The translations under genes were made by a program, and so were the position numbers. Positions 16,783-24,824 of a stretch of 64,000 nucleotides of DNA are shown piece after piece. The DNA is taken from contig CADAWR010000003.1 of assembly GCA_902791695.1 (NCBI GenBank), positions 248,001-312,000 of the forward strand, given 5' to 3'. The notes below the pieces were generated by a model, which was given only the letters and a program-made list of their open reading frames with translations, was not told where the DNA came from and made no database searches. The stretch is from an uncultured Bacteroidota bacterium. Its GTDB lineage: Bacteria > Bacteroidota > Bacteroidia > Bacteroidales > P3. Numbering within the stretch: the stretch's first letter is position 1; the number at the start of each line of letters is the position of its first letter.

Positions 16783-17979
16783 CTATTTCAGCACCATCAC
16801 GGTGCCAGTGTGGGTTTTTATGCGGTTGTCAATATATCGCACATGCAGAGAGTAGGTGTATGCTCCCTGCGGTGTTGAGGCGTCGGGTCGCCAGCCTGCT
16901 TCAGGGTCGGTGGTGTGGAACACCTGCATACCCTGGCGGTTGTAAATGGTGAGTTCGTAAAGGTCGCCCATGGGGCCTATCACCACGGGCAGGAATATGC
17001 CGTTGTCGGCGTCGCCGGCTACCACGGCATTGGGTATGTAGCATGCAGGCTCAGGTGGCTCGGGCACCACGGTGCAACGTGCCGCGCTGTAGCGTGGGTT
17101 CATGCCGCAGCCGTCGACGACCGACAGCTGGTAGCAATGCAGTGAGTCGCGGAAAGGCATGATATCGCGGTCTATGTATGTGTATGTGGGTGAACCTGTG
17201 TTGAAGGTGACTATGGGGTTCCACGGGCTACCGTCTAGGCTGCGCCACAGCGTGTATCGCCCTTCGCTGAAGGCTGTGTCTATGGGCATTTGCACCAGCA
17301 CCAGCGAATGGAGGCTGTCGGCCACCACGGTGTCAATCTTCACGAAGGCCGCGCTGTCCACGGTGCCGCGCTCCACGCTCACGGTGTTGGAGTAGGATAC
17401 CAGGTGGCGGTCTTTGCTGACAGTACGCACCTTGAGGTGCACGCGTGTGGCGCCTTCGGGCAGGGCAAAGTTATAGGCCATGGTGCCAGCGCTGTCAGTG
17501 GCATAGAGCTCCATATAGTCATCGTCGTAAGGCTCTATAAGCCCCATAAGGCTGTAGCGCCCTATGCCTGATGGCATGCCAATGTAGGCGCTCCAGCTGG
17601 CGTTAACCGTGGTTTTGCACCGTGGTATCTCGGCGTTCAGCACCATATTGCCGAACTTCGGCGTCATGGCGCTGTACTCTTCATCGTTGGTGAAGACGAT
17701 AAGGCCGTAGACATGACGCTCCAAGGCACTATGGTTGCGGCATACCAGCGTGGTGTCTGTGCGGCCGTTCACCGTGGCGTAGGTACGCAATGTGTCGCCT
17801 GTGGAAATGATATAACCTGTAGCACGAGGGTCTGGCGACGGGCTCCACCGCAGCACGATATGCTGCGAGTCATCCACAGTGGCTACCCATTCGGTGCAGA
17901 GAGCCACGGGTGTGTCATCCTGCGCTGCCATGATGAGCGGCGCGGCAAGCAGCAACAGTATGAGCATCGCGCGGCGCAT
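16783..17979 (-). CDS. secreted protein with gliding-motility-type (T9SS type B) C-terminal domain
   Basis: 398 residues with a signal peptide (MRRAMLILLLLAAPLIMA). Fibronectin III-like beta modules (about 25-310) are followed by a C-terminal domain with IPNAVVAGDADNG, YELTIYNRQGMQVFHT and GAYTYSLHVRYID. The last features match the CHU_C type exported by T9SS. The usual NPNGDG motif is replaced by a weaker version. Its ATG overlaps the stop of the ABC exporter gene. Role unknown; probably surface-exposed. Confidence 0.78.
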   Translation of the reverse strand: MRRAMLILLLLAAPLIMAAQDDTPVALCTEWVATVDDSQHIVLRWSPSPDPRATGYIISTGDTLRTYATVNGRTDTTLVCRNHSALERHVYGLIVFTNDEEYSAMTPKFGNMVLNAEIPRCKTTVNASWSAYIGMPSGIGRYSLMGLIEPYDDDYMELYATDSAGTMAYNFALPEGATRVHLKVRTVSKDRHLVSYSNTVSVERGTVDSAAFVKIDTVVADSLHSLVLVQMPIDTAFSEGRYTLWRSLDGSPWNPIVTFNTGSPTYTYIDRDIMPFRDSLHCYQLSVVDGCGMNPRYSAARCTVVPEPPEPACYIPNAVVAGDADNGIFLPVVIGPMGDLYELTIYNRQGMQVFHTTDPEAGWRPDASTPQGAYTYSLHVRYIDNRIKTHTGTVMVLK

Positions 17980-19778
17980 TAGTCGAGCGACTGTAGTAAG
18001 ACCATCTGTTTGTAACGACCGCCGAGAGCCATAAGCTCCTCATGGGTGCCTCGTTCCACTATTGTGCCGTGGTCGAGCACCACTATGCAGTCGGCGTTGG
18101 CCACGGTGGATAGGCGGTGGGCAATGACTATGGCGCTGCGCCCTTTGAGCACTTCGCCTAGTGTGATCTGAAGCATGCGCTCGCTCTCGGTGTCGAGGGC
18201 CGAGGTGGCCTCGTCGAGTATCAGCAGTTCGGGGTTGCGGAGCAGGGCGCGAGCTATGCTTATGCGCTGACGCTGACCGCCGCTGAGCATGCCGCCGCCT
18301 TCGCCGATGTTGGTGTCGTAGCCATCCGACATGGCGCTGATGAAGTCGTGTGCCTGTGCTGCACGGGCGGCTTGTACTATCTCATCGCGTGTTGCGCCGG
18401 GGCGTCCGAAGGCTATGTTTGCCGCCACGGTGTCGTTGAAGAGCAGCGTGTCTTGCGCCACCACGCCTATGCGTGAGCGCAGCTCCGCCAGCGGCATGTC
18501 GTTTATGCGCTGCCCATCGAGCATTATTTCGCCGTCGCGGCATTCGTAGAAGCGGCATATAAGGTCAGCTATGGTGCTTTTGCCGCTGCCCGACGAGCCC
18601 ACGAGAGCCAGCGTCGTGCCGCGCGGCACGCTGATGTTGATATCTTTGAGCACCGGCACACCCTCGTTGTAGCTGAAATTCACATGCCGTAGTTCCACGG
18701 CGGTAGCACTCTGTCCAGCCGTCGGCTGCTCACCGCACACCGTTCTCCACGGCTCCTCTTCTTCGTCGAGGAAAGCCTCGATGCGGTCGGCACAGGCACG
18801 TCCCTTGCGCATCTGCGATAAGGCCGTGGTGAGGTCCTTGGCTGGCGGTATCATGAGCACAAAGAGCATAACATAACTGATGAAGAGCTCCGAGGTGAGA
18901 CCGTTGTCACCGTTCATCACCAGCCATGAGCCGAAGAGCAGTATGCCTATTACTATGACGCTGCTCAGGAACTCGCTTACCGGTGAGGCGGCATCTATGC
19001 GGCGGTACATGGCGTTGCGCCGACGGGTGTAGTCGCGGTTGTACTTGCGGAAGCGCCGGTTGGAGAAGTCAATGGCGTTGTATGCCTTGATGACCTTCAG
19101 GCCCCCCATGGTCTCGTCGGTGAGGGATATCAGGCGCGAGTTCATCTCCTGCACCACCTTAGAGGTACGTTTCAGCCGCCGCGCCAAGCCTGCCACCACC
19201 AGCGCCACCAGTGGCAGCATCATCAGCACAAACAGTGTCAGCTTCACGTTCAGATACACCAGCATCGCCATGAACAGTACCATGCTGATAATGGACGACA
19301 GCAGCGACTGCAGTGAGCCGAGGACGCTCTCCTCATATTCCACCATATCACTGCTGAAGCGCGCCATTACATCGCCTTTCCGGGCACGGTCGTAGTAGCC
19401 CAAAGGCAGTCGCATGGCCTTGCTGAAGAGCCTGTTGCGCAGGTCGCGTACCACACGGGTCCTTATCACTGCAATCTGTACTGCGGCAAGGTAGCCGAAG
19501 ATGTTCTTCAGGCTGTAGAGCACAAAGATAATCACCGAGAAGAGTATTAGCGCTTCCTTGCGCCCAAAGCCTATAAGCCAGGCGTAGAGCCCTTCCAATG
19601 CCTGAGCCACGAGGTTGATGGAAGGCATTGATGTATCCTTCTCGCCGAAGAGTATCTTGAGAAAATCCGCAACGCTCAGCGCCGTGGACATGGTGAACAC
19701 TACGCTCAGCACCACCAGCAACGTATACAGCGTCCAGCGGGCGCCATAGGGCTTCAGGTTGCGGAGCGTAAAGCTCAT
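17979..19778 (-). CDS. ABC exporter, fused permease-ATPase (MsbA-like)
   Basis: 599 residues, a half-transporter. An N-terminal six-helix exporter domain covers about 1-330 and the nucleotide-binding domain follows. Walker A is GSSGSGKST, the signature LSGGQRQR, Walker B LLILDEATSALD, and the H-loop lies in IVIAHRLSTV. The size fits MsbA/lipid or multidrug exporters; substrate cannot be told. It overlaps purB by 4 bp and the next gene by 1 bp. Confidence 0.92.
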   Translation of the reverse strand: MSFTLRNLKPYGARWTLYTLLVVLSVVFTMSTALSVADFLKILFGEKDTSMPSINLVAQALEGLYAWLIGFGRKEALILFSVIIFVLYSLKNIFGYLAAVQIAVIRTRVVRDLRNRLFSKAMRLPLGYYDRARKGDVMARFSSDMVEYEESVLGSLQSLLSSIISMVLFMAMLVYLNVKLTLFVLMMLPLVALVVAGLARRLKRTSKVVQEMNSRLISLTDETMGGLKVIKAYNAIDFSNRRFRKYNRDYTRRRNAMYRRIDAASPVSEFLSSVIVIGILLFGSWLVMNGDNGLTSELFISYVMLFVLMIPPAKDLTTALSQMRKGRACADRIEAFLDEEEEPWRTVCGEQPTAGQSATAVELRHVNFSYNEGVPVLKDINISVPRGTTLALVGSSGSGKSTIADLICRFYECRDGEIMLDGQRINDMPLAELRSRIGVVAQDTLLFNDTVAANIAFGRPGATRDEIVQAARAAQAHDFISAMSDGYDTNIGEGGGMLSGGQRQRISIARALLRNPELLILDEATSALDTESERMLQITLGEVLKGRSAIVIAHRLSTVANADCIVVLDHGTIVERGTHEELMALGGRYKQMVLLQSLD

Positions 19779-21124
19779 AGGCTGTAGCCGATATAGTTGT
19801 GCGGCGTGAGCTTCTTGAGGCGTTCCTTCACCTCAGGTGCCACCTCCAGCGTGTCGACAAAGGTACTGATGGTCTTCGCCGTCACCTTTTCGTTTGTGCG
19901 TGTCAGCTGCTTCAGCGCCTCGTATGGGTTGGGGTAGCCCACACTGCGCAGTATTGTTTGGATGGCTTCGGCCACCACGGCCCAGTTGTTTTCCAGGTCG
20001 CGGTAGAGAGCCTGCTCGTTGAGCAGCAGCTTGCCCAGGCCTTTCTCCAGCGAAGCAATGGATATCATTGTGTGTGCTATCGGCACACCGATGTTACGGC
20101 TCACCGTGCTGTCCGTCAGGTCGCGTTGCATGCGGCTCACCGGCAGCTTGTGGCTGAGGTGCTCGAATATGGCGTTGGCCAGACCCAGGTTGCCCTCGGC
20201 GTTCTCGAAGTCAATGGGGTTCACCTTGTGGGGCATGGCGCTCGAGCCAACCTCTCCGGCCTTGATCTTCTGTTTGAAATACTCCATCGAGACGTATGTC
20301 CACACGTCGCGGCAGAGGTCTATCAGTATCACGTTGATGCGCTTGCATGCGTCGAACCATGCGGCCATCATGTCGTAGTTCTCAATCTGGGTGGTCAGCT
20401 GCTGGCGTTCTAGACCGAGATGCTTGCTGACGAAGTCGTTGCCGAAGCAGCGCCAGTCCACCTCCGGGAATGCCGCCAGGTGGGCGTTGAAGTTGCCTGT
20501 GGCTCCGCCGAACTTGGCAGTGAAGGGTATGCGCTCCAACTCTTCAATCTGGCGGCGCAGACGGTAGGCGAAGACGCCCCACTCCTTGCCTAGCGTCGTG
20601 GGCGAAGCTGGCTGGCCGTGTGTATGCGCCAGCATCGGTATGTCTTTCCACTCCTGCGCCTTCTCGTCTAGCAGGGCCAGCAGACGGCGGTAGGCTGGCA
20701 GCAGCACCTCGTCGTGGCATTCTTTCATGCTCAGCGGCACGCTTGTGTTGTTGATGTCCTGCGAGGTTAGGCCGAAATGGATAAACTCCTTGAGCTCCTG
20801 GAGCCCCATCTCGTCGAACTTCCCTTTGAGGAAGTACTCCACGGCCTTCACATCGTGGTTGGTCACCTTCTCGATGTCCTTGATGGCCTGTGCGTCGGTA
20901 TCGGTGAAGTTGCGGTAGATGTTGCGCAGCTCCTCGGCCTTGGCGGCCACGCCGGCCAGCTGCGGGCGCAGCCCCTTGAGTTTGTCGGCCAAGGCGATGA
21001 AGTATTCCACCTCAACGCGGACACGGTATTTTATCAAAGCCCCTTCCGAGAAGTAGGCTGCCAGTGGCTCGCATTTGCCACGGTAGCGCCCGTCGATGGG
21101 CGACACAGCGTTCAGACTGTTCAT
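19775..21124 (-). CDS. purB: adenylosuccinate lyase
   Basis: 449 residues, the E. coli-like long form. It acts twice in purine synthesis (SAICAR to AICAR, adenylosuccinate to AMP). Motifs: SPIDGRYRGKCEPL at the N-terminus, HFGLTSQDINNT, AHTHGQPASPTTLGKE and the mobile signature loop SSAMPHKVNPIDFENAEGN. It lies 3 bp after the PHP phosphatase gene. Confidence 0.97.
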   Translation of the reverse strand: MNSLNAVSPIDGRYRGKCEPLAAYFSEGALIKYRVRVEVEYFIALADKLKGLRPQLAGVAAKAEELRNIYRNFTDTDAQAIKDIEKVTNHDVKAVEYFLKGKFDEMGLQELKEFIHFGLTSQDINNTSVPLSMKECHDEVLLPAYRRLLALLDEKAQEWKDIPMLAHTHGQPASPTTLGKEWGVFAYRLRRQIEELERIPFTAKFGGATGNFNAHLAAFPEVDWRCFGNDFVSKHLGLERQQLTTQIENYDMMAAWFDACKRINVILIDLCRDVWTYVSMEYFKQKIKAGEVGSSAMPHKVNPIDFENAEGNLGLANAIFEHLSHKLPVSRMQRDLTDSTVSRNIGVPIAHTMISIASLEKGLGKLLLNEQALYRDLENNWAVVAEAIQTILRSVGYPNPYEALKQLTRTNEKVTAKTISTFVDTLEVAPEVKERLKKLTPHNYIGYSL

Positions 21125-21127
21125 AGC

Positions 21128-21865
21128 TTATAGCGTATTGTTCAAAAACTGGTATTTTTCCATCACTTTCTCCACCTTGCGGTTGTGCGTCAGGTCGCGC
21201 AGTGCCTGTGCGTACATGGTGTTGTGGGTGTCGGTGCCCATGAACTCCACCCATCCGCGTTCCAGCATCTCATGAGCGCGCTGCTTGGCCTCTTCCCCGT
21301 AGAAGCCGCCGAGCGACAGCGAGTTGATCTGGAAGTACACTCCTTGGTTCTTCAGCTGCTCCATGCGCATGCCGTTGACGTTCAGGTACGGGTATCGCTC
21401 GGGGTGCGCCAGTATCACCTCGTAACCCTTCATCTGCATGTCGAATATCAGCTCGTCGCTGCCCATCATCTGCTGGTGCAGAGAGAACTCCACAAGGACG
21501 TATTTGCCTCCCACCAACAGGAACTTCGGGTTCTCAAGCCTCTTGGCAAAGCCGCTGTCTATGCGGTATTCACCGCCGATACCGGCCAGTTCTATCTCCA
21601 GGCCCTCATCGGCAGCCTGTTTCTTGATTTCCTCGTAGCGACGCTTTATGTCTTCCTCTTCGTTGGGGAAGCGCGGATACTGGAAGTGTGGGGTGATGAT
21701 CACCTTCTTGTAGCCCACCGCGGCGAGTGTTTGAAGGCATTCGATACTCTCCTCCATGCACTTTGAGCCGTCGTCTACCTTGGGCACCAGGTGGCAGTGC
21801 ATGTCTGTGCCAAGCGGCGCGAATATCGGCCGGGTTTCATACTTTCTCTTGAATAGGTTAAGCAT
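21128..21865 (-). CDS. PHP-domain tyrosine phosphatase (CpsB/YwqE type)
   Basis: 245 residues. The metal-binding PHP motifs are DMHCHLVPKVDDGS, TPHFQYPR, GGEYRID, VILAHPERYPYL and GTDTHNT. Relatives are Mn-dependent phosphatases that dephosphorylate the tyrosine kinase controlling capsule and exopolysaccharide export. No kinase is present in the window, so its partner must lie elsewhere. It sits 12 bp after murA. Confidence 0.88.
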   Translation of the reverse strand: MLNLFKRKYETRPIFAPLGTDMHCHLVPKVDDGSKCMEESIECLQTLAAVGYKKVIITPHFQYPRFPNEEEDIKRRYEEIKKQAADEGLEIELAGIGGEYRIDSGFAKRLENPKFLLVGGKYVLVEFSLHQQMMGSDELIFDMQMKGYEVILAHPERYPYLNVNGMRMEQLKNQGVYFQINSLSLGGFYGEEAKQRAHEMLERGWVEFMGTDTHNTMYAQALRDLTHNRKVEKVMEKYQFLNNTL

Positions 21866-21877
21866 ATCGTAGATGGT

Positions 21878-23197
21878 TTAGATTCTCCTTATGTCGGCTC
21901 CCAGCTTGCGCAGGCGCTCGTCTATGTGCTGGTAGCCACGGTCTATCTGTTCAATGTTGTCTATGCGGCTCTTGCCCTCGGCGCTGAGGGCTGCTATAAG
22001 CAGTGCCACACCGGCGCGTATGTCGGGCGAGGCCATGCGCACACCGCGCAGCTTGTGCTCGCGGTCCAGGCCTATCACTGTGGCGCGGTGCGGGTCGCAT
22101 AGTATTATCTGGGCGCCCATGTCGATGAGCTTGTCCACGAAGAACAGGCGGCTCTCGAACATCTTCTGGTGTATCAGCACGCTGCCCTTGGCCTGCGTGG
22201 CCACCACGAGGGCAATGCTTATCAGGTCGGGCGTGAAGCCGGGCCACGGCGCGTCGGCCACGGTCATGATGCTTCCATCCATGAAGCGCTCTATCTCGTA
22301 GTGCTCCTGCGCCGGCACATAGAGGTCGTCGCCTTTCTGCCACACCTCGATGCCCAGCCTACGGAACACCTGCGGTATCAGTCCCAAATGCTGCACCTGC
22401 GCGTTCTTGATGGTGAGGTCGCTCTGCGTCATGGCGGCCATGCCTATGAACGAGCCCACCTCGATCATGTCGGGCAGCATGCGGTGTGTGCATCCGTGCA
22501 GCTCCTTCACGCCGCGTATGGTCAGCAGGTTGCTCCCCACGCCGCTAATCTTGGCACCCATGCTGTTGAGCATGGTGCACAGCTGGTAGACATAGGGCTC
22601 GCAGGCGGCGTTCATTATCGTCGTGGTGCCTTTGGCCATCACTGCGGCCATCACTATGTTGGCCGTGCCGGTGACCGAGGCCTCGTCGAGCAGCATGTAG
22701 CAGCCCTTCAATTGCTTCTTAGCCTTCACCATGTAGGCGCCGCGCTTGTACCCCACCTCGGCGCCGAGGCGCTCCATGCCTATGAAGTGGGTGTCCAGAC
22801 GGCGGCGGCCTATCTTGTCGCCACCCGGCTGCGGCACCACGGCCTGACCGAAGCGCGCCAGCAGGGGGCCCACAAGCATTATGCTGCCCCTCAGCGTACC
22901 GGCCTGCTCGCGGTAGTCGGGGCTCGCCAGCACGTCGAGGTTCACCTGGTCGGCCTGGAACTCAAAGGCGCGGCCGCTCTCGCACAGCGCCGAGCGGTCT
23001 TCGCGCACGCTGACGCCCAACAGCTTCAGCAGGTCGATGAGCTTGTTCACATCGCGTATGTCGGGCACGTGCTCTATGCGCACCTTCTCGCCCGTCAGCA
23101 GCACGGCGCAGAGCACCTGCAGGGCCTCGTTCTTGGCTCCCTGCGGCACTATCTCGCCTTTCAGCCTGCGTCCGCCGGTTATCTCAAAGCTTGCCAT
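21878..23197 (-). CDS. murA: UDP-N-acetylglucosamine 1-carboxyvinyltransferase
   Basis: 439 residues from MASFEITGG; the open frame extends further upstream but only through the DUF4290 tail. It is the first committed enzyme of peptidoglycan synthesis. Motifs: GAKNEALQ with the active-site Lys at 22, TLRGSIMLVGPLLARFG and VTGTANIVMAAVMA. At the catalytic-loop position where most MurA have Cys (E. coli Cys115), this protein has Asp127 in PGGDKIGRRR. Cys-to-Asp MurA variants are active and insensitive to fosfomycin. It starts 2 bp after DUF4290. Confidence 0.96.
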   Translation of the reverse strand: MASFEITGGRRLKGEIVPQGAKNEALQVLCAVLLTGEKVRIEHVPDIRDVNKLIDLLKLLGVSVREDRSALCESGRAFEFQADQVNLDVLASPDYREQAGTLRGSIMLVGPLLARFGQAVVPQPGGDKIGRRRLDTHFIGMERLGAEVGYKRGAYMVKAKKQLKGCYMLLDEASVTGTANIVMAAVMAKGTTTIMNAACEPYVYQLCTMLNSMGAKISGVGSNLLTIRGVKELHGCTHRMLPDMIEVGSFIGMAAMTQSDLTIKNAQVQHLGLIPQVFRRLGIEVWQKGDDLYVPAQEHYEIERFMDGSIMTVADAPWPGFTPDLISIALVVATQAKGSVLIHQKMFESRLFFVDKLIDMGAQIILCDPHRATVIGLDREHKLRGVRMASPDIRAGVALLIAALSAEGKSRIDNIEQIDRGYQHIDERLRKLGADIRRI

Positions 23198-23199
23198 TG

Positions 23200-23823
23200 T
23201 TATTTCTTCTTTTTCTTTTTCTTGCGCTTGGCCTCGCTGGCTTCCTTCTTGGCGGCAGCTGCGGCCATGGCGTCGGTGTATTCCTTGGTGTCGCGGAACA
23301 GGAAGCCCTCGGGCAGGCGCAGGCGCCCGTCGCTGAGCTCGCCGAGTTGTTCGGCAATCAGGGCGTCGTCCACTGTGTCGCGGTTCCACTGCAGGTACTG
23401 GCGTTTCATGGCGTGGGCTATCTGTTCCGTCAGCAGGCGCCGCTCGTCGCTCTCCGGCATCTCGGCCACGGCTTTCACCATGTCCTCCAGCGCACGGCCG
23501 TAGTGGCGGTAGCGTATGCCTCCTTCGCGGTAGTGCAGCGGCTGCGGGTGCAGGTTCTCAACTTCTTCGCGGTCAATCTCGTAGGGACAGTCCACATCCA
23601 GCTCATAGTTCGCCATCATCATTAGATGGTCCCACAGTATGTGCTTGTAGTCGGCGCGCTCTTTTATCTTGGGGTTCACGTGGGCCATCACGTCGACAAT
23701 GGTGCCCGCCATCGCCGTGCGCTCTTCGCGGTCGGCGATGGTCTTGCAGTAGTCTACCATCTTGGCCACGTGGCGGCCGTAGTCGCTAATCTTCAGATGT
23801 TCTCGTTGTGTGTTGTATTCCAA
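23200..23823 (-). CDS. DUF4290 protein with poly-lysine tail
   Basis: 207 residues. The sequence begins EYNTQREHLKISDYGRHVAKM, the usual start of the DUF4290 family of Bacteroidota; no in-frame ATG lies near, so the start codon is TTG at 23823. Mostly helical, cytoplasmic. It ends in an alanine run and then nine basic residues (RKKKKKKK). It is the first gene of the long leftward operon, directly before murA, an order seen in this phylum. Function unknown. Confidence 0.82.
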   Translation of the reverse strand: MEYNTQREHLKISDYGRHVAKMVDYCKTIADREERTAMAGTIVDVMAHVNPKIKERADYKHILWDHLMMMANYELDVDCPYEIDREEVENLHPQPLHYREGGIRYRHYGRALEDMVKAVAEMPESDERRLLTEQIAHAMKRQYLQWNRDTVDDALIAEQLGELSDGRLRLPEGFLFRDTKEYTDAMAAAAAKKEASEAKRKKKKKKK

Positions 23824-23862
23824 AGTTGTTGTATTTCAGTATTCAACCTTCAGTTTTCAATG

Positions 23863-24459
23863 TCAGTAAGGCCAGTGGCCGCCGTAAATCTCCAGGCTCG
23901 GCGTGTAGGGGCCGTACCAGCCGTGCCCGTAGGGCGGATACAGCAGGCTGCCGTAATGGTCATGCACGAAGTGGAAATGCATCCCTATCATGTTGCCGTT
24001 GCCGAGGGCGTACTCCACGCCGCCGCTTATGGCGGTAGCCTCAATGGGCATTGCCCCGTCGAGCCACAACGGCTGTGCGTAGCCAGTCACATGCATCACC
24101 GAGCCCCACAGCCACAGGCGGTCGTTGGGGTGGTAGGTGGCACTGATCCACATGGCTCCTGCCTTCGTGCCCTCGCGGCGCGGCGCCAGGCTCCGCTCCC
24201 GTCCGTGCAGCGTGTAGCCTCCCGCGGGCAGCAGGCTGCCTGCCACGGCAAGACCGCCGCTGACCTTCAGCCGGTCGCTGAAGCGGTACGACACACTCGG
24301 CGCCACCCAGCCCAACGACTGGGTGCGGCCGAACCCAGTGGCCACTGTGGCACCCGTCGACATGTGGAAATCCCACCGCGAGGTGTCGCCCTCCTGGGCC
24401 GTAGCCAACAGCGTCATACTCAACGCCAACAGCAATGCTATGCAAGCCTTTTTACTCAT
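23863..24459 (-). CDS. small secreted/outer-membrane protein, unknown
   Basis: 198 residues from the ATG at 24459, which gives a clean signal peptide (MSKKACIALLLALSMTLLATAQ); an upstream ATG at 24504 would add a charged leader. The mature part has barrel-like strands (VAPSVSYRFSDRLKVSGGLAVAGS, ISGGVEYALGNGNMIGMHF) and ends in a Tyr/Gly/Pro/His-rich tail (YPPYGHGWYGPYTPSLE). Not recognised beyond a possible small OM barrel. It lies 39 bp before DUF4290. Confidence 0.6.
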   Translation of the reverse strand: MSKKACIALLLALSMTLLATAQEGDTSRWDFHMSTGATVATGFGRTQSLGWVAPSVSYRFSDRLKVSGGLAVAGSLLPAGGYTLHGRERSLAPRREGTKAGAMWISATYHPNDRLWLWGSVMHVTGYAQPLWLDGAMPIEATAISGGVEYALGNGNMIGMHFHFVHDHYGSLLYPPYGHGWYGPYTPSLEIYGGHWPY

Positions 24460-24503
24460 CACACACACATAACGCTCTCGCGCCCGATAATATTGTGCAC
24501 TCA

Positions 24504-24549
24504 CACAAAAAAACCCTATTCCCGCTCACAAAAAAACCCTATTCCCGCT
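24504..24549. repeat. 23-bp perfect tandem duplication
   Basis: Two adjacent copies of a 23-mer (CAC, seven A, CCCTATTCCCGCT) at 24504-24526 and 24527-24549. They lie in the divergent gap just left of palindromic repeat copy C. Confidence 0.9.
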
Positions 24550-24577
24550 TTGTATCCCCTCTGCCCCCTCTCTGTAT

Positions 24578-24689
24578 CCCCTCCGTACCCGCTCCATCTG
24601 TTCTACGGTTGTTTAACGGTTGTTCTACGGTTTAAACCGTTAAACAGTCGGTGAACAACCGGTGAACAGATGGAGCGGGTACGGAGGGG
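24578..24689. repeat. large palindromic intergenic repeat, copy C
   Basis: A 112-bp inverted repeat centred on TTTAAA at 24631-24636. The outer arms CCCCTCCGTACCCGCTCCAT are mirrored on the right; inner CGGTTGTT-type units pair with a few mismatches. It lies between the divergent 23863-24459 gene and feoAB, again not at a gene end. Confidence 0.9.
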
Positions 24690-24716
24690 AGTCGGAGGGG
24701 GGTGAGAGGAAGCGCA

Positions 24717-24768
24717 TGATAACCACAATCACCAATACATGATAGACACAATCACCAATAATGGTTAT
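24717..24768. promoter_or_regulatory. candidate operator upstream of feoAB
   Basis: CACAATCACCAATA occurs twice, at 24724 and 24747, 23 bp apart, flanked by inverted ATAACCA and TGGTTAT. It ends about 23 bp before the -7 box of feoAB. A binding site for an iron-dependent regulator would fit, but no known consensus is recognised. Confidence 0.35.
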
Positions 24769-24790
24769 TGCGCACCTGCGCGTATTGTAG

Positions 24791-24798
24791 TACTTTTG
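24791..24798 (+). promoter_or_regulatory. -7 promoter box for feoAB
   Basis: TACTTTTG, 26 nt upstream of the ATG at 24825. Confidence 0.65.
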
Positions 24799-24824
24799 CA
24801 GGACGAAAATAAAGTACTACAGTT

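Noticed and set aside
21878-23389. MurA start 64 residues further upstream
   Set aside because: The extension is out-of-frame translation of the DUF4290 tail; MASFEITGG is the usual MurA N-terminus.
22169-23503. 444-residue plus-strand ORF opposite murA and DUF4290
   Set aside because: Composition is that of an antisense frame (His/Ala/Leu-rich) and it ends in the complement of the poly-lysine tail.
24500-24700. CRISPR array
   Set aside because: The two 23-mers are adjacent with no spacer, and the palindrome next to them belongs to the dispersed intergenic family.
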